This document shows, one piece after another, positions 9,043-19,200 of a DNA stretch of 22,435 bases; positions within the stretch are counted from its first letter, which is position 1, and the number at the start of each line of letters is the position of its first letter. The translations under genes were made by a program, and so were the position numbers. Below the pieces are notes generated by a model. It saw only the letters and a program-made list of their open reading frames with translations. It was not told where the DNA came from and made no database searches. Source of the DNA: Parachlorella kessleri (taxonomy: Eukaryota > Chlorophyta > Trebouxiophyceae > Chlorellales > Chlorellaceae); NCBI GenBank assembly GCA_001598975.1, contig BBXU01001934.1:1-22435 (forward strand). The letters are read 5' to 3'.

Positions 9043-12000
9043 ATGTCTCAGCGTGCTCGCTGCCTGGTGCACGGGACAGCTGTGCGCTGTGCTGCCTCGT
9101 CGAAGATCGCCAAGAACTTGGCGTGAGTGGGAGAAAACCGTGCAGTTCGCCACGCGAGGGAGACTCAGCTTCACGCAGCCGTCACTCCAGATCCCTCTTA
9201 TGGCTCGCCGACAGCACTTTGTAGCCCCTCGCCCGCAAGTGGATCACTTGTTTTTGCAGGTGGGGTCGAGCGCACCGGGTCCTAGGCCAGGCTACCAGCA
9301 AGCCGTGTAGTGGTGTGGGGCCCAGCCAGCAGTCCCTCAAGCATGCCCACAAGCAGGCGCAGCTGGTTCCGGCCAGAGCGGCGCACCTCACGTGCAGGGC
9401 AGCAGCTAGTGTTGCGGCAACTGAGACCGCGGCGCCCGGCGACTATGTAGAAGTTCACTACACAGGTGAGCCGCCTCACACGGGGGGCACCTCGTGTCGG
9501 TTTCAGTCTGCTCCGTTCCTTTCCCAAATCGTGGCGCTCCCGCCCAACCTAGGTGATGGCAGGCGACGGCGCATGCACGGCCCTGTAAGGAGTGGCTAGC
9601 GAGAGCGCGCCGCATGCAAGTTGCTCGGAGGCCAGCCGGGTCGGCGTCATGAACTGGAGCTTCAACCTATCGCCCATGGAGCGCGGCACAAATCCACCTG
9701 TTTCCTCCCTTGCCCCCTCGCCCCGCAGGAACGCTCGACAGCGGCGAGGTCTTTGACTCGTCTCGTACCCGAGGCGACCCCCTGGCGTTCAAGGTCGGCG
9801 GCGGCCGGATGATCCCAGGTTTTGATGAGCTCGTCACGGGGCTGGGGCTGGGGCAGGCCCGCAAGGAGCGGCTGGACCCGGAAAGCGCCTACGGTCAGTG
9901 AGCGGGTGTGGCGGGCTGTGTTCGTGTGCTGCGCATGGCACCATGGCATGCTGGCTGGCGCGGAGCGGGCTGATGAGGCGTTGTGTTGAGAGTGCCTTAG
10001 TGTGTGTGGAGCTCTTGACAGGTAGGTTGGCACTCCGGCCAGCTGGCTGGGTGACTACAGCGGCTTGATTATAGTTGTATTGCTGGGTTGCCTTGTCTAC
10101 TTGGGGCTCAGTGTCCAGAGGTGGCCTCATGGCCAAGTTTAGGTCTGAGGCCTCAGCCCTTATGAGAAACATTGTGAAGGCTGCTACCGCTGGCGGTGGT
10201 GCCTGGCAGCGAGCTGGCTGTGGTGGCTCATCCTCACACAGTGTGTTTGCCGCTTTCCACGCTTTTCACTCCATGATCTATGTAAGTACTGTTCGTTTGC
10301 CTTGCTGCAGGCGAACGGCGCGATGATCTGGTAGCGAAGGTATGTGCCGCCACCTGCAGCCTTCTACTGTGTGTCTGTGTGCGCGAGCTGTCTCACCCCT
10401 TGGTCATCCACCTGCCACTGCTAGCAAACCTTCTGGGTCGTCGGTCACCCATCTCACCACCGCAGTGGCGGCAGTGCAGCTGGCATGGTATGTCGGACTC
10501 CAAGCTGCCTTCTATTGTTGTCTTTGATTGTTGTCAGGTGCCAAAGGAGTACGCCCCCGATGGCCTGCAACCAGGCATGGTGGTACGGCTGCAGCAGGGG
10601 TTGCAGGTGGGCTGACCTGGGTGCTGACGTATGTGTGGTGTTGGTGGCATATGTGGTACTAGCTGGCAGCCCAAGGACGCCGGTGCTATCCAGTAGGGCT
10701 ACTGCACGTGCACCCCCTGGCGTTGCAGGCTGGTGCTGTGAGTCGTATGCAGCCCGGAACCGCACAGTAGTCAGTATAGAGCAGGTTTACGTAAGGTCTC
10801 CCAAAGGACATACCGCGTCACATCCTGAGCAGAGTCCGCTTATCGTGCAAGTGTGCTGCCTGTGGTGGCCGCTGGCCCCCTAGCCCTCATCCTAGCCCTC
10901 ATTGCAAGCGTGGTCCTTGATTTTGCAGGCGGTTGTGACTGATGTGACGGAGGAGTATGTGGAGATTGATGCCAACCCGCCCCTGGCTGGCCAGGGCCTG
11001 ACCTTTGATGTGGAGCTGGTCAACCTGGTGAAGGGGGCCAGGGTGCAGCAGGCGCTGTTTGGGGCAGGTGAGGTGGTGACTGGGTTGTGGCTGGGTGGTG
11101 CAGTGCTGTGAGCGGCAAGGCTGCAAGCACAAGGTGCGATGCGCCTCTTTGGGGGTGGTGGCAGGCTCTAGGGCCTCCTCCCTTTGGCTTGCCCGGTGGC
11201 ATGGGCGGTAGGTTGTGTGTGTACTGAGCTGGGCAGTTGGTTGCTGGGGCTGGCTGATAATCCGGTGCACCCACCAAGCAGCAAGTAGGAGGAGGGGTTA
11301 GAGCTTGGGCTGCCTTCTTGTGTCTTGTGGCTGAAGCCAAGCCCTTTGCGGTTTGGGTGGTGCAAGAGGGTGATGCTCAAGGGCACCAGCTGAGCAGTTA
11401 TATCGAGGTGAGGGGGGGGCCCCTTGTCACTGGAAGAAGGAAGGCAGCAGCCCAGTGCAAGGGGCAGCAGCAGGGTAGGCATATGGAAGCGTTGTCCGAC
11501 TTTCCCTATGCGGCCAATGGCGCCAGGGGCAGGTTCTGCCCACCCGAGGCAGCCGCATGAGCAAGTGAGACAGCTCTCCATATCATATGATGGTGCCTTG
11601 TGCTTGTGCGCGGTGTACGCACACATTGTGGAGGAGGTGCTATCTTTGCACGCAGGGTGCTTTTGGGGCGTGGAGCTTGCTTTCCAGAGGGTCCCTGGCG
11701 TGCTGGAGACTGAGGTTGGCTACGCACAGGGGTCGGTGGAGAACCCCACGTATGAGCAGGTGGGGAAGCGCTTGGTTACGTAAAGCCGTCTGGTTCAGCA
11801 AGAGGGGGCCCGTGATGCGGCGCGGCGGCGGCGGCGGAGACTGGGGGAAGGTTGGGGGAGAAATGACCAGGGTGGGCTCCCTGCTAAGGCTAAGCAGGCT
11901 CGAACTCGGGGGGAGGGGGGGGGGGGGGTGGCTGTGTACAGTGGCAACGGCCTCTAGCGAGCCGGCAATGCTCCCGAGGCTGCTCGCTGCCGCCGCGACG

Positions 12001-13572
12001 CCCCGGGTTCTGCGGGCGGCCCTCTGGCATTGGCCCAGCGCCTCGTTGCCCACCAGCCAGCGAGGGCCGCAACCTACCAAACAGCGTGGCAGCAGACCCA
12101 CCCTGCCCTACGCGCATGGCTGCAAGGCAGAGCATGGCATGTGGGGGTGCAGGTGTGCAGCGGCGAGACGGGGCATGCGGAGGTCGTGAAGGTGCTGTAT
12201 GACCCTCAGCAGACCTCCTACGACAAGCTGCTGGAAGCTTTCTTCGAGCGGCACGACCCCACCCAGCTGAACAGGCAGGGCGGCGATGTCGGCACCCAGT
12301 ACAGGTGGGCAGGCGGGGCTGGGGCACTGGAAGAGTTGCAATTTTCGGCTGGGGAGGACCAGGGCCAGGTGAAGGTAGGTGAGGAGGTGCCTACTATACC
12401 GCCCCCGCACTGTGGCACAGTGCTTGTCGGTCCAACAAGGAATCCAACTCAGAGGCACATATCATCCTCTTTGGCCGGGAGGAAGGCCATGACAAAGGCT
12501 GAACGACCTTGGTGTGCAAATGGTGTGCGCGTCAGTTCCTACCAGGGATGGTGGCAAGGCGTAAGCTGACCACTTCCTTGGAAGCAGGGGCCCTGTACAT
12601 CTCCTGTTGAAGCACGGTAGCCAGAGAGGCGTTGCCTTTGCCGCAGGTCTGGCATATACTTCACCACCCCCGAGCAAAAAGCTGCGGCGGAGGCAGCGAT
12701 TGCACGGGCGAATGAGAAGTGAGTGGGGCCAGTTGCCTGCTGGACGGGCACATTGCCTTGGCAGCTCACACCTGTGAAGTCTCTGTGTGCAGTTCCAAGA
12801 GCAAGCTTAGAAGCTATGGCCAGTCGGGTAGTATCTGAGGAGGTGGCGTTCCATGTATGAGCACACTGACTGCAAGGTGGTTGCCAATTGCGACCTGTGG
12901 GAGCACACCTAAATAGTCGCTACTGTCCTCCAGCTGTTTGTTTCCCACATGTGCAACCTGTGCTGCTGCCATTTCCATTGCAGATTTGGTGGCAACATTG
13001 TGACAGAGGTTGAGGAGGCAAAGGAGTTCTATCCAGGCAAGGCAGGGGGTACCATGTGAGGTGCCTGGCGCAGGTTACGCGCAGTTTTGTTCCTGGTGGC
13101 TGGTAGGTTGGTGGCACCACTGGCGCTTTGCTTCAAGGTGTGACCAAGTGTGGTTGCAAAGCATGGGTCACAGGCTCGGTTTCCAGTGGCAGTTGTTACG
13201 CTAAGGGCCACACTTGGTTCATATGTTGGCGCACCCATGTAACAGCTGTCAGGTGAGCACAGCTGACGTGCGTGATGCATGGTATCCTCATCCGCTGCAT
13301 TCAGTGAGCATTGAGTATACGTATCACACTCTATTTGCCTTGCCTGGTGCAGCCGAAGATGATCATCAACAGTATCTGGCGAAAGGAGGTCGCTTTGGGA
13401 ACCCTCAGTCGCCCAAGAAGGGCTGCAACGACCCTATTCGGTGAGTCATGATGGTGCGTCCCTGCGTGATGTGTTTCCTGTGCCTGCCTTGCAGAGCCAT
13501 GCAAGCTAACATGTAACGTGAGCAATCAACACCACTGTTGTTTCGATCCTGCCATGCAGGTGTTATGGTTGA
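9043..13572 (+). CDS. MSRA: SlyD-type FKBP prolyl isomerase fused to MsrA, probably plastid
   Basis: Exons: 9043-9122, 9398-9465, 9729-9893, 10311-10339, 10538-10606, 10929-11067, 11656-11759, 12153-12304, 12647-12718, 12984-13036, 13353-13440, 13560-13572. Phases agree throughout; 343 residues. Residues 1-27 lack acidic residues, are rich in Arg, Ala and Ser and contain VRCAA, like a chloroplast transit peptide. Residues about 42-170 are a SlyD-type [70 protein letters not shown]. They include the insert-in-flap segment but no His-rich metal-binding tail. Residues about 175-343 are complete Msr[16 protein letters not shown] (nucleophile Cys185, Glu190), [42 protein letters not shown], and CNDPIRCYG (Cys335 and Cys341, candidate resolving cysteines). 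MsrA reduces methionine-S-sulfoxide in oxidised proteins; the isomerase half should catalyse prolyl folding and chaperone clients. The intron at 13037 starts with GC. Joining of the two halves is very secure; plastid location is inferred. Confidence 0.88.
11172..11207 (+). other. Possible 36-nt in-phase cassette exon
   Basis: Inside the 588-nt intron between exons 6 and 7 of the FKBP-MsrA gene, 11172-11207 is preceded by a ctctag acceptor and followed by a gtaggt donor. It is in phase on both sides. Inclusion would insert [12 protein letters not shown] just before the MsrA motif GCFWG. Skipping it restores the family consensus [12 protein letters not shown], so I left it out of the main model. 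It may be a chance match. Confidence 0.3.
11901..11928. repeat. Poly-G tract in an FKBP-MsrA intron
   Basis: Runs of G, including one of about 14 at 11915-11928, lie in the intron between exons 7 and 8. A GCG/GGC triplet stretch near 11820-11835 is in the same intron. No coding signal was seen here. Confidence 0.6.
13037..13352 (+). other. GC-AG intron in the MsrA part
   Basis: The exon must end at 13036 to join the MsrA motif [12 protein letters not shown] in phase. The following bases are gcaagg rather than gt, and the acceptor is ggtgcag ending at 13352. CAG|GCAAG is the usual context of the minor GC-AG class. Every other intron used in these models starts with GT. Confidence 0.75.
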
Positions 13573-13765
13573 GGTGATGTCAGCGGGCCAAGCCTGGAAG
13601 GGAGCAGCATCAAAAAGCATCAACAAATAGGAGAGCACACCCCTCACAATCCTCGGGGCACTGCACGCTGCAAGCTGTTCTTCACACTTCAGCAAGGAAA
13701 GCAGGGGAATGAGAGGTTATATAAATGAACTTCTAAAACATGTAAAGAGATTGCTGAACCAAGGC
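13573..13765 (+). other. 3' UTR of the FKBP-MsrA gene
   Basis: This follows the TGA at 13570-13572 and ends just past the TGTAA at 13741-13745. It faces the 3' UTR of the minus-strand TM9SF gene. No coding signal was seen. Confidence 0.5.
13741..13745 (+). terminator. TGTAA polyadenylation signal, FKBP-MsrA gene
   Basis: This is the first plus-strand TGTAA after the MsrA stop. Another copy at 13512-13516 sits inside the last intron and could allow early polyadenylation. Confidence 0.5.
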
Positions 13766-13784
13766 CAGGGCACCATCCCGTGCT

Positions 13785-14009
13785 CCACTGCAAATCACTT
13801 ACAGCAAAGGCGTGGCTTGAAAGAGCTGTTGAACCCGTACCATGCATCATGCAAGCCACTACCTTCCTATGACAGCTCCAATGTTGATGGCAAGCTGCAA
13901 TTGTGCTGGGTTGGGTCATACTCGCTGCCTACAGAGGGCCTAGGGTGCAGCGTGCCTCAGCTAGCCCAGGGGCCCCAACGCTGCTCTTCCAGAGGTGTTA
14001 GCCACCATC
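13785..14009 (-). other. 3' UTR of the TM9SF gene
   Basis: This lies downstream, on the minus strand, of the TGA at 14012-14010, as far as just past the minus-strand TGTAA at 13803-13799. No coding exon was recognised. Confidence 0.5.
13799..13803 (-). terminator. TGTAA polyadenylation signal, TM9SF gene
   Basis: TTACA on the plus strand reads TGTAA on the minus strand, about 205 nt after the TM9SF stop. It is the first such signal on that strand. The plus-strand signal of the convergent gene lies about 55 nt away. Confidence 0.5.
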
Positions 14010-17000
14010 TCATTCACACTTGATAGCCTGCATTGTACCAGGAGAGATGCTGTCAGGATTCAGAAAAAGGGTGCTGTCAGAGGCAGTAAAATTTATAATC
14101 GTGCCCAAACTGTACAGCATTGCAGCGATGCCCCCTGGCATAGGTGAATGAGGAACTCTGCCTCAGTCTACAAATCTCAAACGCGCAATCCTTCGGCCAT
14201 GTTCACCACAGTCCCCATGAGTACAGTGCCTGCCTTGAGTTCCAACTCTGTGCAAGGGTGACAGAAGGGACGCTGCCAGCAACTGCCGTCATTCATGCAT
14301 GCATGCGATCAGTTTGCTGCTGCAAGCAGCAAACATGCCTGGACTGGCTCTCGTACAGTCAAGTCTGCACCCCCCAAACACGCTGAACACACTCGGCACG
14401 CACGCCACTCACCCTGTAGATTCGCCGCACAAACATAAGGGAGGCACGGAACCCCACGTAGCCCAGCATGAGGAAGAAGCCCAGGCACACTACGGCCATG
14501 TAGCCGAAGTAGAATGTGTTCTGCATAAGACCGCTCATGTCGGAGCGGGCATAGTAGTAGTAGAAGCAGTAGGCATAGATGAAGATGCCTGCAGGCACAA
14601 TGAAGAGGGTGTGAGAGAGATAGGTAGTTGTCACTGCTGCGCTCCTGCACTGTCCTCCACAGCAGTCTAGTCCAGCCCAACAACAGGCCCACAGCAGAGC
14701 TGCAATTATCAATCTTAAGCTTCAACGTCAGCCTCTTGAGACTTCTTATCCTACCTGTGGAACCTCCGCAGAGGAAGGAACGCCACCACCACCGGTGGTC
14801 CTCAGAGGCCAGCTGGAAGTAGGTCAGTGCCACAGTGATGAAAGCCGTCACAACGATCAGGATGCAGAACACGATGAACAAGATGCTATAGATGGTGTAC
14901 ACCTGCAGTAACAGCTAGCAGCACTTGTTTTTTTACGGGGGTTGACCTGCTTACTAGGGCCAGCTCTGCAGAGTGGCTGTGACACTTCCAAACTGTAAAA
15001 GTGCGGCCACAACAACGGTCACCTAGCTGTGACCCTCTCCTCCAGTGGCTGTCAGCTACCAACCCTACAGTGTGGTCTCCAGCTGGAGGTCCCACACCCA
15101 GCCCCCCATCACACCCATGCTCCACACGCCCTGGCCCACCTTGTGGCCCCACACGCTGGCAAAGATGTAGTAAAGCTCGATGTAGATGGCCGAGAAGGGC
15201 AGGAAGCCGGCCATGAGCATCTGCGGTACCACGGAGCGGTACCAGGGCAGCTCCGGGATCTCCCGGGGGTACTTGTTGGTGCGGCAGGGCGCCGTGAACT
15301 CGGTGCGGGCATTCTTGCCCAGGATGCCGCCCACCACGGTGAGGGGGATGGTGACGAGGCCCCACAGCAGCAGGATAATTACGATCGTGCCGAAGGGAAG
15401 CGCCTGGGTGGACTGCAGGCAGCAGGGACGCAAGCAGGCAGGGGCAGTCACGAGGCCGGACAAAGGGGGGTCTGGATGGAAGCAGGATGGACAGCTCGGC
15501 TAGCGCCTAGTGAGAGATACATGCGGTGTGATGTTACTACCCCGGGACTGCCTCTACATGTGAAGGCCATTAAGATATATGACCACCAGATTGACAGAGC
15601 AGAAAGGCCACGTGTCAAGCCCCTCACCAGCCAAGCCCACTCACCCCATAAACGATGGCCACAGTGTTGTTGATGGCAAACATAGCCAGCAGCGGTCCGC
15701 AGAACACGGAGCAGGTAAGCAGCAAATTGGTCACCCACTTATGACCCTCAAATTGGCGGTAGTAGGAGGCTGACACATACCCCGCAATACCTGCATGTAA
15801 GTTGACACGGAGGTGTAATTGTGATAGCCCAGGATAGCCAGAACAGCACACACATATGTCGAACGTTCTCAAAACTCGTATTTTTTACCATCCTACGCGA
15901 CCAACTGGTCAACAGCTGACGAACGCCAGCTTGGTGTATATATTTCAAGCACCCTGAGTCTCTACAGCCCATATGACTACCACGGACTTGCCAGGCCCTA
16001 CGCTGCTGTACTACGATTCAGCGGGCCCTAGCGACAGGTCTCTGTATTTCTACTAGAGGGGGGCTAGCCGCCAAAGGACAGCGCATCCCTCATGCATGCC
16101 GGGCATTGTGTGAGTGGTGCACAGGTTGGCGCCACAACCAGCTTCAGCTAACTACGCGGCTCCTTTGCTGCCCAGGCTCCTAGCCATGACATGCTGCAGC
16201 CAATTTCACCATAGTAGGGGCTGCTGGCTCTAAGACAACAGGTTGGCTTGGTCGACCCACACCTGTGGCTCCTTGCGCAACACAAGAGCGCCGTAAAGCC
16301 GCCGCCGAAGAGGCCTGTCGCCCACGCGGCAGTAGGTAAACCCTGCCCATAGGCGGGAAAACCCAGGCTTCCAACAACCCTCCACACCCGGCAACGCCTC
16401 TCACCCACCTGCTGTGAGCGCGTACAGCACTATGAGAGCTGTGAACATGGAGCCGCGGTTGTATGGGTAGAAGGTGCCCACCAGCGCCAGCCCAAACACG
16501 CAGAAGGACAGCACCAGCAGCTGCATACCGCTGCCCAGCAGCGCGCAGAACAGGGAGCGGTTGGGCGGGAAGCGGAACACATCCCCATGCACAAACTTCC
16601 ACCCAGACTCCTCAGCATCTTCTGGGTCCTGCAGTGCGACAAGGATAGGGAAGGGTGAGAGCCGAACCACTGGACAGGGATTCACCGCATGGCAGGTTCT
16701 ACAGTTTGATCAAGTTTCAGGCAACCTGCGGCACAATACCATGCCTAATACATTGTTATAGCCCCTTCAGTCTCAGTCTCCCCAACCTACAAATGGTGTA
16801 GGCTCAGGCACAGCACAGGAACCCCAGACACAGCAGAGTGCGTCTTACCCCCACCACCTGCGATCCTCACACAGGGACCCACCTCATCATCGCGTGAGTA
16901 TTTGACAAAGTCATTCTTCAGCACCCGCATGAGGATGGTAGCCAAGAAGCCAGTCAAAAGTAGCACTGTCACGCAGCTGTTGATGATGCTAAACCAATGG

Positions 17001-18885
17001 ATCTGCAGCATCAGCGTGGGGTAGCAGTGACATGGCAGTGCTGGCAAACTGGATAAGCAAGGGGTGCCCCAAAGCAAGAGCACCTTCCTCTTTTTTCTTT
17101 TCCTCAATCCGGTAATACCATGTGTGCCAGGGAACACTCGAATAATGCTACGCGACAGCGGCACATTTCATCTGTTCCATGAGGGCTGTGGAGGCTTTGG
17201 CAACGGCTAATACAGCGGCCTAGGCCCCTATGACATAGGCCCAGTTCTCCCAATCGCCTCCCCTCCGACCCAGGTTACCTCTAGGTGCTGCTTGAGGAAC
17301 TGATACCGCCTGTACTTGTCCATTCGCTTGTCAAAAGGTGTGCTGCTCTCCTTCCAGCTCACAGAGTATGTAAACTCTGCTGTAACCTCGCCAGTGACAT
17401 CATCTGCAACACCAAAGGAACGATGGGAAACACTGCTGTCCCCACGTCCGCTACCATAGCAGCACACCATGCTTTTCATGACTTGCCCGCTTGTGAGCAG
17501 ACTATGCACGATGGGGGAGGGCTTGCACAGCAGGTCTAGCGACAAACTGGCCTCACCGGAAACATCTACAACTTGGCTTGGGTCCGTCGACACATTGATT
17601 TCCACGATTTGGTTCTTGTTGTAGGACACATCGAAATGGATGTGTGTGAACAGATACAGCTTGGTGTTTGTCTTGCCATCCTCGCCTGCAGCCAGCACAG
17701 AAAAGCCCGCTCACCCCTACCCGGGCGTCTCCACAAGTACTACACCCACCCGCAAAATCCTGTGGCCTTGAGCACTCCTCTGATACTGAGAGCTCTGGCT
17801 TGCGGGTAGTTGCTACCACTCACCCTTCACCCGCTCCACCTTGCCCACGTAGCCCCAGATGGGCAGATCGTCATAGAAAAACTGGAAGTAATAATCGTCC
17901 TTAATTGCCTGCAAGAGAAACAACAGCATGCTGTGGGTGCAGGGCTAGAAGGGCAACAACTATCCGTGTTGATGCTGCCAACTGGCCAGCTTACAGCCAT
18001 TCACAGGGCCGGCGGAGGTGCACTTGATCCATTCGCCGCAAGGGCCGTTGCCAGGCCCGCATGGTAAAACAAACAAACAACATCAATGCAATGACACTTC
18101 AGGTCCCCCCGCCCAAAAGCTGGAACTCATGCACAGTCCTGACGATTTGCTGCCCCGATGGCACATCTTGCATCCCCCAAACTACTTACATCTTGGAACT
18201 CCTTCAGCTCATCCTTCGCTAACGTCTTTTTGCACAGCAGCGAGCGGTCCCTATCGACTCTGAAGGATAAGTCGTACTGGGTGGCGACCATGCGGTTGCC
18301 GTCAACCACCTGTCAACAAGAGTATCAAGGGAGCTGACTGTGCCAGCGAATCTCCCCACTACTTGCAGAACGCAGGCAAAAGTTTGAATGGCAGATAGTC
18401 CAGTACGGCGCCTAACACACAGTAGAATAGCAGCACAGCGCAGCAAGCTGCCGGCCTCCATGATTTCAGCAAAGCAGAGTGCTCCCTGACCGACCGGCCC
18501 ACTGTTAGTGGACCGCTAGCCAGCCGAAAGCTAGCATCTCACCTCGCCCAGCGTCAAAAGCTTGCTGTCCTTTTCCGGCGGGGCACAGAAGGGCAGGTCA
18601 TAATACTGATATGTCTCGCTGGGGTTAGAAAAAGGCCCCACTGCAGTCCAAAGGCAGCACTGGTCAGGCTGATGCAGGATGGGATGGCCCTGCCAGTCAC
18701 CAGTACTGTATATGGAGAGCGTCCACGCAAATCCCCAGTTCTACGCCGGTGGGAAGCTTACCTTTGTTAGCCCAGAGCGTGACCTTCTCGTGCACCTCCC
18801 ATTTGTGCTTGGCAGCAATACTGCGGCACGAAGCCACTAGCACCACCAGCGCGAGCAACGCGGCTGGACGTTGTAAGCCCATCAT
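14010..18885 (-). CDS. TM9SF: Transmembrane 9 superfamily (EMP70/nonaspanin) protein
   Basis: Exons on the minus strand, 5' to 3': 18885-18762, 18640-18543, 18309-18190, 17908-17824, 17685-17557, 17403-17279, 17002-16883, 16628-16409, 15790-15645, 15412-15140, 14902-14755, 14588-14413, 14027-14010. All phases agree, giving 593 residues, a normal family length. Residues 1-25 are a signal peptide ([16 protein letters not shown]). The luminal domain, about 26-230, shows [59 protein letters not shown]. Nine membrane segments follow: [20 protein letters not shown] is the first, then [12 protein letters not shown] in the loop, [37 protein letters not shown], and FVRRIYR after the last. The C-terminus AIKCE is a KxE signal, the type that keeps plant EMP proteins in the Golgi by COPI binding. 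Family roles include sorting of membrane cargo and adhesion. The start is the first ATG after an in-frame TAG; a second ATG follows directly. Confidence 0.93.
14312..14334. repeat. 10-bp perfect stem-loop in the last TM9SF intron
   Basis: GTTTGCTGCT at 14312-14321 and AGCAGCAAAC at 14325-14334 are exact reverse complements around a 3-nt loop (GCA). It lies in the 385-nt intron before the KxE-coding exon, about 80 nt inside the donor end. A CATGCATGCATGC run lies just beside it. Confidence 0.6.
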
Positions 18886-19200
18886 GGACCCCTCGATCCT
18901 CAACTATGGTTCTGGGTCCGGGTATGGGCAGGTATTTCAACCACCGCTGTCTCTCTGCCCTGGCCCAGGCGTGGGCTGAAGGGGCCCTGTTTTCAAAATA
19001 CCAGGGCTCGAAGATGGAGTACTGGGACAGGGAGGACCTGACGGACTAGGCCGAGTCAGTTTCCATTCCGCGGGAAACAGTTTTTGACTCATCCACCCCT
19101 CCCCCCCTTGGGAAAGTTCTCCCCAGAGCTGTCCACCCCGATCGTAACTTAGGCTGCTGCAAGTTAGGATTGGAGGTGACACAGGTGATCATCAGTGGGG
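18886..19200. promoter_or_regulatory. Divergent intergenic promoter region, TM9SF / SLP2
   Basis: Only 315 bp separate the start codons of the minus-strand TM9SF gene and the plus-strand stomatin-like gene. Both 5' leaders and both promoters should lie here, unless upstream non-coding exons exist. No TATA box is clear. The best motif is an E2F-like site at 19070-19077 inside a nested inverted repeat. Shared regulation is an inference from spacing alone. Confidence 0.6.
19053..19090. promoter_or_regulatory. Nested inverted repeat with an E2F-like site
   Basis: GAGTCA (19053-19058) pairs with TGACTC (19085-19090), and GTTTCC (19059-19064) with GGAAAC (19073-19078). The centre holds GCGGGAAA at 19070-19077, the reverse complement of the E2F/DP consensus TTTCCCGC. 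The outer arms resemble half of a bZIP/AP-1 type site. It lies about 110-150 nt before the SLP2 ATG. Function is not demonstrated. Confidence 0.35.

Noticed and set aside
11587..12189. A 200-codon plus-strand open frame
   Set aside because: It reads the MsrA exon at 11656 out of frame and continues through a poly-G intron. The composition is Arg/Gly/Trp-rich and has no family motif.
13495..13516. RAMQANM as the normal MsrA C-terminus
   Set aside because: It needs a 54-nt intron, shorter than any other here, and loses the conserved CYG ending. The acceptor at 13559 gives the expected CNDPIRCYG. It is kept only as an alternative end.
15029..15673. A 214-codon plus-strand open frame
   Set aside because: It is antisense to TM9SF exons 9 and 10; the minus strand gives conserved membrane segments.
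18886..18903. A longer TM9SF start (leading residues RIEGS)
   Set aside because: The extension would start at TTG right after an in-frame TAG. The ATG at 18885 gives a normal signal peptide.
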